The notes: a model not told the origin generated them from the sequence alone. DNA of 60,994 nucleotides from Paulinella micropora (GCA_009731375.1 BJOX01000163.1:136821-197814), one strand, 5' to 3'. Positions 34,701 to 45,780 are shown, counted from the stretch's first letter. Numbers and translations are program-made.

Positions 34701-34898
34701 ATTCAGCGAAAATTTCTATGTGTTTTGCGGCGCGGTAAAAAAAGCAAAAGTTTCGCGGAAATTTCCCCTTGTTTGCGGCGCGGCAGAAAAAGCAAAAGTT
34801 TCGCGAAAATTCCTATGTGATTTGCGGCGCGGTAAAAAAAAGCAAAAGTTTCGCGGAAATTTCCCCTTGTTTGCGGCGCGGTAAATTTCAGGGAATTT
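34701..34898. repeat. 48-bp tandem repeat array upstream of the polymerase-helicase gene
   Basis: Four copies of a unit beginning TTTGCGGCGCGGTAAA and containing GCAAAAGTTTCGCG occur at about 34,724, 34,772, 34,820 and 34,869, in an A-B-A-B pattern (ends CCCCTTG or CTATGTG). They start about 50 bases upstream of the polymerase ATG on the minus strand. A similar GCGGCGCGGCAAAA sequence lies at 22,521 upstream of the KilA-N-like gene. The array could be iterons or a promoter enhancer. Confidence 0.75.
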
Positions 34899-35147
34899 GT
34901 CCTCTACACGTGGCGGGTGCAAAATTGGCAAGGGCCTAGTTCCGGCTGCTACCCACTTTGCCCCGAGCCAAACTCGAGGAAAGTGACCTGGTCACGACGA
35001 CGAAACCGCCACGTCACCCTCACCCGGCCGGACAGTGGCCATTGCCTTTTTGTCCCCCTCAGGCCTATCGAAAATTTTAGCGAAATTTTCCCGCAAATCC
35101 CGGCCCGCTGCTCGAGGCCGGGTACAGCCAGGCCCCCCTCCCCTCGG

Positions 35148-35647
35148 TGGTCCAAATCGGCCACCTGCGCCTATATTTATTTCTCAACTGCATGGACCGC
35201 TCCTTTCACCCACAAGGCCCCAAAGGGCGGCCAAAGCACCAAAAGAACAGACTAGAAAAACCCGGGCGGATTTGGACCACCACCTGTCCCGTGCCCGCGG
35301 TCGGCCGACACTGTCCACGGTGCCGTCGTGCCCGTGACCACCCTGCTCGTGGTCGGTCGACGCGGCCCACGGTGCCGTCGTGCACGTGGCACCCATGCGC
35401 GCGGTCGGCCGACACTGCCCACCGTGCAGGGTGTACGTGGTCCAAATCGGACACTCACACCTATATATTATTCTCACTGCGTCGGACCACCACCTGTCCC
35501 GTGCCCGCGGTCGGCCGACACTGCACACGGTGCCATGGTGCCATGGTCACCATGCTCCCGGTCGGTCGACACTGCTCACCGTGCAGTATGTACGTGGTCC
35601 AAATCGGACACTCACACCTATATATTATTCTCACTGCGCCGGACCAC
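35148..35647 (+). repeat. TATA-bearing modules bounded by GTGGTCC...GGACCAC, plus orientation (3 copies)
   Basis: Copies at about 35,148-35,202 (divergent), 35,430-35,488 and 35,592-35,648. The two close copies are almost identical: GTGGTCCAAATCGGACACTC, then ACACCTATATATTATTCTCA, then CTGCG(T/C)CGGACCAC. Between them lie longer direct repeats containing CGCGGTCGGCCGACACTG. Each module has inverted GTGGTCC ends and a TATA-like core. Confidence 0.85.
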
Positions 35648-35657
35648 GCACACGAGA

Positions 35658-35960
35658 AGGGGGGGGGGGAGGGGGGGTGGCTCCTGGCGCAACAGTGATC
35701 CATGCAGTCTACTGGAAATACTACACTGGTTTGATCACGGTTGCTCTAGTGATCACCTCCCTCTCTCATCCCCCTGTGGTCCGGCGCAATGAGAAGAATA
35801 TATACGTCTCGGTGTCCGATTTGGACCACGCGTCGAGTGTACCATGGTCCCGTGCCGACAGTGATCCAGGAGGGGGAGGGGGGGTGGCTCCTGGCGCAAC
35901 AGTGATCCAGGCAGTCTACTGAGATACTACACTGGTTTGATCACTGTTGCGCCTAGGCCC
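35658..35960. repeat. Two G-tract/hairpin repeats at the orientation switch
   Basis: A unit with an interrupted G tract, then GTGGCTCCTGGCGCAACAGT and CAGTCTACTG occurs at 35,658-35,740 and 35,868-35,943. In the second copy, GGCGCAACAGTGATC (35,893-35,907) pairs perfectly with GATCACTGTTGCGCC (35,939-35,953) around a 31-base loop, and the flanking G tract faces a C tract. The G tracts could form quadruplexes. Confidence 0.8.
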
Positions 35961-36161
35961 CCCCCCTCCCCTTCGTCCCCCTGCTGGTCCGGCGCAGTGA
36001 GAAGAATATATACGTCTCAGTGTCTGATTTGGACCACGTGTCGACTGTACCTTGGTACCGTGCCGACGGTACGGCCGACACTGCTCACGATGCAGGGGTG
36101 TCGTGGTCCGGCGTGGTTGGGAAAATATATACTGCCTTGGTGTGGGTTTGGACCACCACAC
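35776..36161 (-). repeat. TATA-bearing GTGGTCC modules in inverted orientation (3 copies)
   Basis: Copies at about 35,776-35,830, 35,986-36,040 and 36,103-36,158 read as the reverse complement of the modules at 35.1-35.65 kb: GTGGTCCGGCGCAATGAGAA, then GAATATATACGTCTC, then TGTCCGATTTGGACCAC. A further partial copy lies near 36,207. The third copy is the most diverged. Confidence 0.85.
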
Positions 36162-36296
36162 TGATGACACACCTGACAGTGTCGTCGACACACTGCCACG
36201 TGTCTCATGTGTGTGGTCCAGCGAGGTCCAAAAAGAAAAAAGTTGTCGTCCCGGACCGCAGTCGTCGGGAGAGGGGAGAGGGGGGAGGCACGTACG

Positions 36297-36422
36297 GAGG
36301 ACTTTGCATCACCGCCCACGTGAAGTGCCGCAGTTTTGCTTTGTCTACCGATGCCACTCCGAGATATGTGAGGATACAGAGGACTTTGCATCACCGCCCA
36401 CGTGAAGTGCCGCAGTTTTGCT
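36297..36422. repeat. 44-bp direct duplication
   Basis: An identical 44-base sequence beginning GAGGACTTTGCATCACCGCC occurs at 36,297-36,340 and 36,379-36,422, separated by 38 bases. Confidence 0.9.
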
Positions 36423-36748
36423 CAGTCTGCCCTCATCGAGCAGTCAGCCGCACGCTGAGTCGGCAGCTAACTTTTTTCAAAAAAAAATGTGTGGCTGGGA
36501 GTATTTCAAAAATAAGGGGACTCGCACTTGTGGGAGGGGATCCGGTGCCACCGCACGCTAGAAAAACTTTTATTGCATATTCGGATAGCGCGTGTCCTGA
36601 ACGGTCGAATGCCACTTTCCCAGACCGAAACGGACCAGCCAAATTTGCAGGGGAAAGCAGCAAAGTTTGGCTTTTTAGAAATTCTAGAATCATGCCACCG
36701 GAAAAATCAGGTGTTTCCTGCCACCCGGCGCCACCTGACGTGGCTCTT

Positions 36749-36848
36749 CACGTAGTCGCTACGTCTATCGGTGTAAACGCTAGTGTTAACAGGTACGTAG
36801 CTGCTACGTCAGGATACGGACGTAACAGTCGCGGTTAACCGCCACGTA
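36749..36848. repeat. Cluster of ACGTAG palindromes
   Basis: CACGTAGTCGCTACGTC (36,749), TACGTAGCTGCTACGTCA (36,794) and GCGGTTAACCGC (36,831-36,842) are short palindromes within 100 bases, followed by CCACGTAGCC. They could be protein binding sites near the viral end. Confidence 0.7.
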
Positions 36849-36993
36849 GCCGGCCAAACTTGTTTTTGTCACATAGTTGTACTTGTGGATAGCAAATGCC
36901 ATTTTGCACTGCGCGGGCCGGGACAAAAAGGCAATAGATTATCCCACTCTGGGCAAATTGGCATTTGTTTTATCAGGCCTATCGATAATTTTT

Positions 36994-37540
36994 TGAAATT
37001 TATGTATGTATGTATGTATGTATGTATGTATGTGTGTGTGTATGTATGTATGTATGTATGTATGTATATATGTATGCATGTATGTATGCATGTATGTATG
37101 TATGTATGTATGTATGTATGCATGCATGTATGCATGTATGTATGTATGGATGGATGGATGTATGTAATACTATGCATGTGTGTATGTATATGTACGTACG
37201 TATGTACGTATGTATGTATGTATGTATATATGTATGTATGTATGTGTGTGTATGTATGTATGTACGTATGTATGTATCTATGTATCTATGTATCTATGTA
37301 TCTATGTATCTATGTATGTATTGTATGTATGTATGTATGTATGTATGTATGTGTATGTATGTATGTATGTATGTATGTATCTATGTATCTATGTATCTAT
37401 GTATCTATGCATGTATGTATGTATGTATGTATGTGTGTGTATGTATGTATGCATGTATGTGTGTGTATGTATGTATGTATGTATGTATGTCCGTGTCTCT
37501 CTCTCTCTCTCGCTACCTCCCTCCCTCCCTCTAAAAGCAA
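36994..37540. repeat. (TATG)n microsatellite with CTATG and TATGCATG variants
   Basis: About 500 bases of imperfect TATG repeats, ending in CT-rich sequence. Reading frames through it encode repeated Met-Tyr-Val-Cys and are not genes. It marks the start of host-type DNA. Confidence 0.95.
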
Positions 37541-37903
37541 AATTCGTTAGCTGCTAAGTTATTAATACTAAGAAACTAAGTTATTTTTACATTAATAATA
37601 TTCAATGCAGCAAGAAACCGGCCGGAAGTATAAGTTTTAATTTTGTTTATTTACCTAGATTTATAGCTGATTTTTACTAGATTTATATTTATTTACTATA
37701 CGTATATATCATATTCTATATCCTATCTTCCATCCCCAATATCCCATAGTAACTTAATATCTCATATCACATACACAGTAGACTATATCTCATACCCCGT
37801 ACCGGATATCACATCCACCGTCTTCCATCCTCCATCTCTCATCCACCATCCCTCATCCGTCATCTTCCATACCACATACCCCATACCCCATACCCTATAC
37901 CCC
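37541..37903. other. AT-rich host sequence without genes
   Basis: AT-rich DNA, then a degenerate CCATCC/CATACCC-type repeat from about 37,690. No gene is seen. Confidence 0.7.
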
Positions 37904-38805
37904 ATGTATGTATGTATGTATGTATGGATGGATGGATGGATGGATGTATGCATGTGTGCATGTGTGTATGTATATGTACGTATGTACGTATGTATGTATG
38001 TATGTATGTATGTATGTATGTATGTATGTGTGTGTGTGTATGTATGTATGTATGTATGTATGTATGTATGTATGTGTGTATGTATGTATGTATGTATGCA
38101 TGTATGTATGTATGTATGTATGTATGCATGTATGTATGCATGTATGTATGTATGCATGCATGTATGTATGGATGGATATATGGATGGATGTATGTATGTG
38201 TGCATGTGTGTATGTATATGTACGTCGTATGTATGTATGTATGTATGTATGTGTGTATGTATGTATGTATGTATGTATGTATGTATGTATGTATCTATGT
38301 ATGTATCTATGTATGTATGTATGTATGTACGTACGTATGTATCTATGTATCTATGTATCTATGTATCTATGTATGTATATATGTATGTATGTATGTATGT
38401 GTGTATGTATGTGTGTATGTATGTATGTATGTATGTGTGTATGTATGTATGTATGTGTGTATGTATGTATGTATGCATGTATGTATGTATGTATGGATGT
38501 ATGTATGGATGGATGTATGTATGTGTGCATGTGTGTATGTATATGTACGTACGTATGTATGTATGTATGTATGTATGTATGTATGTATGTATGTATGTAT
38601 GTATGTGTGTATGTATCTATGTATCTATGTATCTATGTATCTATGTATGTATGTATGTATGTATGTATGTACGTACGTATGTATGTATCTATGTATCTAT
38701 GTATTTATGTATCTATGTATGTATGTATGTATGTATGTATGTGTGTGTGTATGTATGTATGTATGTATGTGTGTATGTATGTATGTATGTATGTATGTCC
38801 GTCAT
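37904..38805. repeat. (TATG)n microsatellite
   Basis: About 900 bases of TATG repeats with interspersed CTATG, GGATG and TACG units. All three forward frames are open across it, so the apparent ORF that fuses it to the next gene is an artefact. Confidence 0.95.
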
Positions 38806-38874
38806 GAAATAATGATTTGCTTGTTGCAGGACTGTGCGGCACTGTGCGTGCCGCACATTTGCGTCGATATAAAA

Positions 38875-41042
38875 ATGCCTACCCCTAGAATTCCTGAATA
38901 TCGAGGCAGCTGTGCGGCATGCAAAAAAGCTTGGGAATACGTGATAAATTCTACAAGGTCAAAGAATGGATGTGCATTGCCTACTTCCGCAGCCCATTTA
39001 TGGAAAGAGCTGGGATTGGTGCCACATATTTCTGAAAGAAATAGTCAACTCTGTAAGCCATGCATTGACCGAATTCATGGACTTGTTGCACAACAGGCAT
39101 ATGGTAACAAAATCTTATTGCAAGGTACGCGGGACCTATGCCAACGATTATACCAACAAATCCGAGGCTTGCAGCACATGCTTGAGGACAAGAAGCAGAT
39201 TTCCAATGCCAAGGATGTTGAGATTCTCACCTTGCAAAGTTCTGTTAGGATGCTGAAATCACAATTGGAAGCATCACTCGCAAAGCAGAAGGATTATCAG
39301 ACGAGTGAGTGCTGGAGGAAAAGGCATGCTGCAATCAAAAGCCGAAATGAGAAGAAGCGATCGGAAAGTAAGCCAGGTGACCACGACCCAAAGCAACCTA
39401 TCTGTACATATGACCACGAGGCTACGATCTCTGCTTTGAAAAAAGATGTCAGCAAGCTCAAAGAGGCACTTAAGGAAGCAAAAACAGCAATCAAGCAGTT
39501 GGAACTTGAAAAGCATTAAACACAATTCCCTTCTCAGTCTCCAGAGGAGCCTCTCTTTCAGGAATCGCAAGATGAGTGTGATACAGAGGTCTCAACGGGA
39601 AAGGTAAGTGTTGACAAGAACCAAGTGGCTGAGAAGTGCGGAGCTTATTCTCCTGAGTTCGTGCGCATGACGTGGGGTTTGCTTGCCTTAGACATTGCTA
39701 CCAAACGCGTGCCCGAGGTCCTTGAGCTTATTATGGAGTACAGCGTCCGAGAGGATAGTATGCACGTGATTCCATCGATTCGAACTATCATTCGCTGGCA
39801 TCTAGCGCTAGGTCTGTCTGTAAGCCAGCTGCAGGCGGGCTATGAGATTGCGCAAAGTGAATCATGCACACTGCACAGCGACGGCACAAGCAAGAGGCTC
39901 GTAAAGTACTACACAGCTCCAGTGGCCTGTACACGACCTGATGGCTCAGAGGCTCTTGTTCTTCCTGGCGCTGTCTATACGCAGCCATCTGGAACAGCTG
40001 AAGATACAGCAAACGGAATCAAGGCTGCTCTAGAAAGGGTAGCAGCTGAATGCAAGGCAGCCAGAGCTTTCAAATGTGATCGGATCGTCTAAAAAACTTG
40101 CTTGTTGGCACCGAGCTGGGAAAGCTTTTGACGAAGCCCACGTGCTACATGTCTGACAACGAAGCCAGTGCACAAGCTACCGGCAAGATATTCATCGAAG
40201 TCCAAAAGGCTGTTGCCAGCGAGCATGCACTTCCCGAGACAGAACGCATCGCCATCACATGTGCTACACATTCAATGTGTCGTGGAGGCGAGAGTATGGC
40301 AACTGCTGTAAGCGATGGGATCAAAGCCCAAATCGGTGACAAACCGGACTGGAATGAGATAATTAACCAGGCAGATGCGGTTCAAAACATTACACTTCGC
40401 GAATTCGCAAAATTCTTTTCTGCGACCGAAAAACTCTGGCCCTTCGGACATCAAAAGAAGCACAAAGTCTGGTATACCGAACAAGATGACAACCAGGACA
40501 AGAAATACTTTTCGTTTCCTCGTTGCGTAGGTACGTGTGCTCCATGATTTTTCTTTTGGCTTACATATAGTATTTCATGACGCATAGGAAATCGTTATCA
40601 CGTATATTTCGAGATGACGCTACCGTTTTTTGCGATGAGGGAATCCTACCTCCTTTACATCGGGTAAGATATAATTACTGTGTCTTGTCCTAATTTTTCT
40701 CCATGCAGAGTTTTAAGTGTGATTAACATTGATTGTATTATCATGATTGTGTTACAGGCAGCTGAAAGAAGATGACGTTGCAGGGAAGCTTGCATGCAAG
40801 CTAAGTGCATACATCGAGAGCGCAGAACTTCTGATCGGATTGCAAATTCATGCAAGATTTTTTGTCTACATTTTTCAGCCTCATCGGGTGGTAAACATCT
40901 CCACCCCTCCACTGCCTCTTCCTCTTCTCCTACTCCTCTTCTCCTCCTTCATTTCTTCTTCTTCTTCTTCTTCTTCTTCTTCTTCTTCTTCTTCTTCTTC
41001 TTCTTCTCCTTCTTCTTCTTCTCCTTCTTCTTAAGCTTATTA

Positions 41043-41091
<49 letters not shown>

Positions 41092-41095
41092 TATC

Positions 41096-41146
<51 letters not shown>

Positions 41147-41582
41147 GATGTTGCTATCAAGTATCGTGGATATGATATGGCTCTCAATGGCATTGTAAAT
41201 TTTGAAAGTAGGCGGCTAAAGCTGTGGGCTGGCATGTTCTGGACGCGATCCCTTTTCTCAAGAAAATCCACTCAACTTTGCAAGAGTGGGTGGCAACAGG
41301 CTTTCCCCCCCAAGAGACGCGGTCTACATATTCTTCTACTAGAATCTCTCCCTCCCCTCTCCCCCCAACCCCCACGCTCTTTTTTCTCTCTGTAATGACA
41401 TTGCATGTGTGTGTTTGTTTACATGCATCATTATATGTGTACATGTGCACGTGTGCATGGTGTAGTTGTATGTATGTATTTATGCATGTATGTATGTATG
41501 TATGCATGCATGTATATTTCATCATGGCATCATCACCAGCACGGCCACCACTACCATCGGTATCATCATCATCACCACCACC

Positions 41583-41668
<86 letters not shown>

Positions 41669-41735
41669 AAGCATCTACTACTACTACTATTACTACTACT
41701 ACTACTACCATCACCACCACCACGCACCACCACTA

Positions 41736-41807
<72 letters not shown>

Positions 41808-43560
41808 TTATTTAATAATAATAATACTAATAATACCAATAAATTCTTTTGTTGTTGTTGTTGCTGTTGTTTGTGTCCTTGTGTAGTGAAAATATTTTTG
41901 ATGGCTTCCCAGTGATTATGGAGCACGTACAGAAGTAGAGAGAAGTACACCAAGCTGAGATAAACTCATGTAGGATCATCCGTTTTACCCTGCCATGCAG
42001 ACGCTGCGGAGCAACCTCGAACGCAAGGCATGCGAAGCATTCCTGGCAAAGTTTGAAAAACATTTTGGGTGTTTCTGGGATGGCGGTCGCCTAGACCCCG
42101 ATACGATGCCGCAGGAAGTTAAGGACATTTTAGGCAAGACGAAGCAAACCAACGACAATTCAGAATCAACGTTTGGGATCTTGGACAGACATATGCATGA
42201 TCGCAATGACGCCAAACTCCCCACTCTATCTGCAGCGACTGCAATTTCGTTTCCTAGACCGTTGAACTGGCTCAAATTCCTCGATGAAATCTTGGACGAC
42301 AACAATGCCACGACTAATACCATTGTCATGTTCGCTGTTAGTCGGGCACAGAAACTCGAGAAAGAACTTTTGCAAAAGTTTGAAGCAGATCAAAAAGCGG
42401 TCGAGAAGCGTGCAAGAGAAATCAGAGAGAAGAAACGCGAAGCGCGTGACAGCAAAGCCGTCCAAACATGTCTGCTGCAAGCAGCAGCTGAAAGCGGTGA
42501 ACTGTGCAAGTCCAGCGGTGAGTTACAGGAAGGTATGAGCAAGCACAGCAACAAGACAGCACAGCGCAAATTCCTCATGACACAGAAGAGGCTTGCCGTA
42601 GCCATGGGCGTCAAAGCAAAAGATCTACCGTCAGGCACACAAGACAGAAAGCATCTTGACGTGCAAGACTTTTTGTCCAGGCTAGGGGCTGCTTTTGACA
42701 GTATCGACTGGAAAAGTTTGCAAAAAGTGGATCCCTTTGCTTTGCCCACAGGACCGCAATTTAGAGATAGCAAGCAAGACCTAGAAGCTCTTCGCGTATC
42801 TGTATCCAAAAATCAATCTTGAGATGCGAGAAAAATAGAGCTCGTTGCGCGCGCCACCAAAGCCGCTGCCGAAGCCCAAAAGCAATCTTCAGCATCAGAG
42901 GCAGCCAAACTCAAAGAAAGAAGCCAACCATGCAAAGCGTCAAGCAAAGGGTAGGAAAAGCAACAGGATCAAAAGATCGGATTCAGATTCAGACTCAGAG
43001 GAACTGCAGGAAGACTTGGGTGCATGTGAAGGTTTTGACAAAGTGAAACTTGGTGAAATAGTTGCGCTCTATAACATCAAACCTCGAGAAGCAACTGAAA
43101 ACGATGAAGCTTGGCAGAAGCGTATTCAGGCATTTCCCACATCCCCGTGGACCTTGGGTGTAGTTATTGCGAAAGACACAAACATTCCTGACGAGGACGG
43201 AGACCCATGTCCTCACCTTAAGCTTCAACTGCTTGGCACAGCCAACAACGATCTTTTGAAAGACGAATATGGTTTTGCCGAAGAGGAAAGCAAAGGCGAG
43301 TGGGTCTATCAAGTGGATATGACTCTCTCGGATGCCACGAAAAAAAACCGCGTAAAAGATCAAGCCTTTGGTAGGACTACGGACGTGAAATATTTCAAGT
43401 GGCGATCGACCTTGCGCAAGGAGAGACAGGAACTATGTTATGGGTAGATCAGAAAGAAGTTGGAAAGGCTTGCAAGGACATTTACTTTCCTGTTCGATAC
43501 AAATGGAAGCAAATTTCGGCAAAAGCCAAAACTGGTGCGAAGAGAAAGCGCATGAGTTGA
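38875..43560 (+). pseudogene. Decayed, intron-containing DDE-type transposase gene
   Basis: The first part (ATG 38875) has a zinc-type CAAC...CKPC region and a coiled coil. The middle has RNase H-like marks: LHSDGTSK near 39,880 and YMSDNEAS near 40,155 give two Asp, and a Glu near 42,160 (DNSESTFG) may be the third acid. Introns are convincing: GT at 40531 to AG at 40587, exon 40588-40663, then GT to AG at 40757; a further exon lies near 41,217-41,290, and a long intron filled with TTC, TTA and TAC repeats precedes the exon starting near 42,000. An in-frame TAA (39,517) and TGA (42,820) and frameshifts near 40,090, 42,915 and 43,435 show decay. The superfamily is not identified. Confidence 0.6.
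40935..41815. repeat. Intronic microsatellite cluster (TTC)n, (TTA)n, (TAC)n, (TAG)n
   Basis: Four different trinucleotide tracts lie within one presumed intron of the transposase gene: TTC near 40,950-41,030, TTA near 41,037-41,147, TAC near 41,595-41,710 and TAG near 41,735-41,808. A recognisable coding exon lies between the second and third. Confidence 0.9.
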
Positions 43561-45056
43561 TCATGCCACTCGCTGTGTTTGGCTAGCTTTTCCCCCAACT
43601 TTTTATGAAGTCACCGCGGCTTAACCTTGATGTAGTATTGATCAATATTGTAGTTGTATGGCTTATTTAGATTACATTTACGATTCTATCGCCTGCTGAT
43701 TATATGCGGACATATATGATGCTGCTTATGTGATGTCAAAAATCTTGAGTTTACGTCTTTTTCTGCTTTTTTCTGGCTTTCGGTGCCACCGCAGAGATTT
43801 CAGCGACGGTTCTTTGACATAGTATTATCATTTATAGCTCCAACACTCTCCATAGCGAACGTTTGACACGTCTATCTGTGTCTTCCCGCTTGTACTGTGC
43901 CATTTTTGACTTGACTGAAAAAGTCATATTTTTACTATGTATAGATTCTCTTCATCTGCGTCTTGTAGCAAGTTCCCACGTGCCTGTCTGCTTAATTCAC
44001 ATATATTCAAATGCGCACTGATCGTGAGCTTCTCAATATGCAGCTTTCTCCTTACTCTCGCTGCTAGCTGAAAAAAGCACGCAACTTTAATATCAAAAAT
44101 CTTAATTTTTTTACGTAAAACTTTCACTTAAAATCAGCTGGCATTCCCACAAAAGGCAATATCAACCCGCAATTTCTTCCTCTCTCATCTCCCGATCGCC
44201 CTGCATCTGCTGAGCTATATAGCTCTCTCAAGCACATCCGTACGGCTGCATTAGAACCGGATTTCGGCCTGTCAAAAATCGAAAAAATCTTAAAATTCAA
44301 AAATTTCAGTTTTGAAGTTGAAGCTACCGAAGTCAGTTTTCCTCTCTAGCTCTAAATTAGCTCGTTCTACTTCTTTTACCACCGGACAGAAAGGTTTAAC
44401 AATTAGTATTCCCAGAGCATCAATTTTTCTCACTTATGATACCCCCTAAACGTGGCAAGATTCCGTGCAAGATAAATTGTATATATTTGAAATATATTGA
44501 TTCCATTTGAAATATATTGATTCCATTTGAAAAATAAAAGATTATATCTACTTGAAGTCAGAAATACAAAAAATTTCAAAAAAAAACAAAATTCATAACA
44601 GTTACAACGGTTTTAACAATTTTGTACTTGCTATGTAGGATTTTTGTTCTGGTCTTGTATGTTTTTTCCAATCAGAATAATTAATTCTATCATAATATTT
44701 AAAAAAATTCAAAAATTAAATTTATAACCGTTATAACAGTTACACATGAACTTGTGTGTTTTTTTGCATGTACGTGATATTATACTAAGTTTTTTTTCTT
44801 GTTGTTTCAAACTTTTATATCATTTTTGATCATGATTAAAATTAATGTAATTTATTATTTTACTTAATTTAAATTTGAAATTTAAATTTTAAATTTGAAT
44901 AAATTTTTTAATTATAGTGACTTTAACAATATTAACGACGAATATTTCTACGATACTGTCGCTGCCTGCCCCTTTGAGCTCGACGTTGAGGCGGCAGCGG
45001 CCGAGATGCAACTTCAATAACCGGTGCTGAGGCGGCAGCGACCGAGATGCAACATG
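43561..45056. other. AT-rich host DNA without genes
   Basis: About 1.5 kb of AT-rich sequence with homopolymer runs. A short direct repeat (GAGGCGGCAGCGGCCGAGAT and a near copy) lies at 44,988-45,053. No gene is seen. Confidence 0.7.
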
Positions 45057-45154
45057 CATACATACATACATACATACATTCATACATTCATACATTCATA
45101 CATTCATACATACATACGTACATTCATATACATGCATGCATGCATGCATGCATA

Positions 45155-45428
45155 TTGCTGTTGACATTCAAGACAACAAAAAAAATTGATTTTTCTGTTT
45201 TGGTTGGAATTTCAGTTTTGGTTGGAATTTTGATTTTGGGTGAAAATTTGAATTTTTCAAATTAACGGCTATATTCGTCCGCAAAATATCGTAAATTTTC
45301 GCGAAATGTTACCGTTAAATTTGAAAATTTGAATTTTTGTCACAAAAATGAAAAACTGTCACAAAAATGAAAATCTGACACAAAAATGAAAAACTAATTT
45401 TTGTTGTTGTCTTGAATGTCAACAGCAA
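45155..45428. mobile_element. MITE, family 1 copy 1
   Basis: A 274-base element with terminal inverted repeats TTGCTGTTGACATTCAAGAC and its complement, flanked by TA on both sides, inside a CATA/CATG microsatellite. It has no coding capacity. TA flanks and size fit a non-autonomous Tc1/mariner-type element. Confidence 0.85.
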
Positions 45429-45690
45429 TACATACATACATACATGCATGCATACATACATAGATACATGCGTACGTACAAACATGCGAACGTACATACA
45501 TACATACATACATGCATGCATGCATGCATGCATGCATACATGCATACATACATACATACATACATTATTACACACATACATACATACATACATACATAGC
45601 ATAGCATAGCATAGCATAGCATAGTATAGCATAGCATAGCTGCATAGCATAGCATAGCATAGCATGCATGCATGATGCATGCTATGCATG

Positions 45691-45722
<32 letters not shown>

Positions 45723-45780
45723 CATACGTACATACGTACATACGTGCATCCATACATGTCAGATCTTATACATGCATACA
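45429..45780. repeat. CATA/CATAG/CATG microsatellite with unique tail
   Basis: Tetra- and pentanucleotide repeats including (CATAG)n near 45,595-45,665, ending in a unique GTCAGATCTTATACATGCAT segment. The same composite recurs in inverted orientation at 60.16-60.6 kb and in part at 59.8 kb. Confidence 0.85.

Larger units (their letters stand above)
1..36993. mobile_element. Small eukaryotic dsDNA virus genome (polinton-like / NCLDV-related), right part intact, left edge cut by window
   Basis: This stretch is dense with intronless genes separated by short A/T-rich gaps and is visibly GC-rich, whereas the DNA after about 36,993 is microsatellite and transposon DNA. Hallmark genes seen here are a double jelly-roll capsid protein, packaging ATPase, penton-like protein, VLTF3-like factor, RuvC-like resolvase and a polymerase-helicase. 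The right boundary is placed where unique sequence gives way to a (TATG)n tract. The left edge coincides with the window start, so the left terminus is probably missing. Every viral gene is open except for a 10-N gap in the RNR small subunit, which argues for a young insertion or an assembly join. Assignment below kingdom level is inference. Confidence 0.85.
34899..36993. other. Gene-free, repeat-rich viral terminal region
   Basis: About 2.1 kb without a credible gene. Long open frames exist, but they run through tandem repeats in several frames at once and look like GC-driven artefacts. The region holds the GTGGTCC-bounded modules, G-tracts, hairpins, a 44-bp duplication, ACGTAG palindromes and two copies of AGGCCTATCGA (35,061 and 36,975). 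Together with its terminal position this suggests a telomere, origin or end-resolution region. Confidence 0.65.

Noticed and set aside
34716-34931. A 71-codon frame upstream of the polymerase gene
   Set aside because: It is the translation of the 48-bp tandem repeats.
35147-35922. Several overlapping frames of 150-180 codons
   Set aside because: All derive from the GTGGTCC modules and GC-rich direct repeats; three frames are open at once.
36020-36838. A 272-codon open frame in the viral terminal region
   Set aside because: It runs through the tandem modules and the 44-bp duplication, is matched by similar frames on the same stretch, and has no recognisable domain.
37904-38874. A long Met-Tyr-Val-Cys repeat frame fused to the transposase start
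   Set aside because: TATG repeats lack stops in every forward frame; the transposase has its own ATG at 38875 after an AT-rich leader.
45570-45700. CRISPR-like array in the CATAG/CATG tracts
   Set aside because: The repeats are contiguous pentanucleotides without unique spacers.
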